Shown: piece after piece, positions 63,539-64,000 of the stretch
Layout: every line of letters starts with the position of its first letter
Numbering within the stretch: the first letter of the stretch is position 1
Assembly (NCBI RefSeq): GCF_910592395.1
Contig: NC_088321.1
Span: 2,916,001 to 2,980,000, forward strand
Source of the DNA: Lineus longissimus
Taxonomy: Eukaryota; Nemertea; Pilidiophora; Heteronemertea; Lineidae
Direction of reading: 5' to 3'
DNA length: 64,000 nt
Notes under the pieces: generated by a model
Seen by the model: the letters and a program-made list of their open reading frames with translations, nothing else
Told to the model about the DNA's origin: nothing
Databases searched by the model: none
Made by a program: the position numbers and the translations under genes

Positions 63539-64000
63539 TGGTGCGGGTATGGCTTCAGACAGGATCAGGAAATAAACCAAGAGCCGAGTAACTTTTGATA
63601 AATCTTTGTTGTTGAATCATCAAATTGAATTGTTTCTGGAAATACAAGAATGCAAATGGTCTTACAAAAATGTCTTCACTTAACACTGAGAAATCAATAC
63701 GCTGCTGTGAGATCACCCAGGAGACGTCCTCCACATACATTAGTACACCTACAATGCACTGCCTGTACACGGACACATGCACCGAAGTGCGCTCGCAACA
63801 GCCTGACAGAGCACAAACAGCGACCAATACAGGCCCAAATTCTCGGGTCCACAGCTTACAACGATTACTCAAATGGGGCATGGGAGATCTATACATCATC
63901 ATTTACCTCGTTTATAAATGCTCTTGGCCTAAACATGAGCACGAAAGGGAGAAACTCCCACGAAAAAGACGAAAGGTCCGCAAGGACATTTCTCAAAGAT
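63539..64000 (-). repeat. 5' LTR of the BEL element (partial)
   Basis: Base-for-base match to 57250-57711 as far as the window goes (offset 6,289). About 149 bp should remain beyond the edge. Just inside, the minus strand reads CAGTTTCTCG. Confidence 0.92.

Larger units (their letters stand above)
57250..64000 (-). mobile_element. BEL/Pao retrotransposon with intact gag-pol (outer LTR incomplete in window)
   Basis: Minus-strand element. The 3' LTR is 57250-57860; the 5' LTR starts at 63539 and runs beyond 64000. A purine-rich CGGAGGA precedes the LTR start. Gag-pol is one open frame in the BEL order (gag, zinc knuckles, protease, RT, RNase H, integrase). The two LTRs read identically over the 462 bp visible, so insertion is recent and the element may be active. 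The far target duplication is outside the window; the near flank is GTCCC. Confidence 0.92.

Overview
The window is eukaryotic, repeat-rich and AT-leaning. It carries many metazoan transposon families, splice-like signals and no operons. The families (BEL/Pao, Ty3/Gypsy, APE-type LINE, Academ-like DNA transposon, pogo, tRNA-derived SINE) and the frequent TACATG-type simple sequence fit a marine invertebrate, possibly a lophotrochozoan. The species cannot be fixed from sequence alone. Almost all coding sequence here belongs to mobile elements. The one plausible host exon is a partial protein kinase near 31.2-31.5 kb.

Layout. 0-19.4 kb is non-coding and full of small or decayed repeats: a 1.28-kb TIR element (272-1548), a tandem repeat family shared with 55.9-57.2 kb, four copies of a ~400-bp unit whose centres look like 9-nt microexons, a dead pogo transposase, a SINE split by a MITE, minisatellite foldbacks and a perfect 26-bp hairpin. 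19.52-27.76 kb is a young complete Ty3/Gypsy element on the minus strand. It has LTRs, a CTGCT target duplication, an SGNH-hydrolase ORF and an unknown ORF ahead of gag, and a -1 frameshift signal joining gag to pol. It sits a few codons before the stop of an older RNase H-bearing ORF. 28.6-32.6 kb holds MITEs and a kinase exon bracketed by inverted minisatellites.

32.64-53.51 kb is best read as one old, broken plus-strand Gypsy element swollen by later insertions. A 2.1-kb element with a 9-bp target duplication interrupts its integrase. Its 3' LTR is split by about 14 kb that contains a nearly complete LINE, a TIR element, a second LINE copy inside the TIR element, and an Academ-like transposon (XPG-type nuclease, Cys-rich tail) inside the second LINE. 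53.5-57.2 kb holds repeat debris. 57.25-64.0 kb is a BEL/Pao element with one intact ~1,858-codon gag-pol and LTRs that look identical over the visible overlap. Its outer LTR runs off the window.

The best candidates for something undescribed are the SGNH-carrying Gypsy with its frameshift signal and the microexon-like repeat units.
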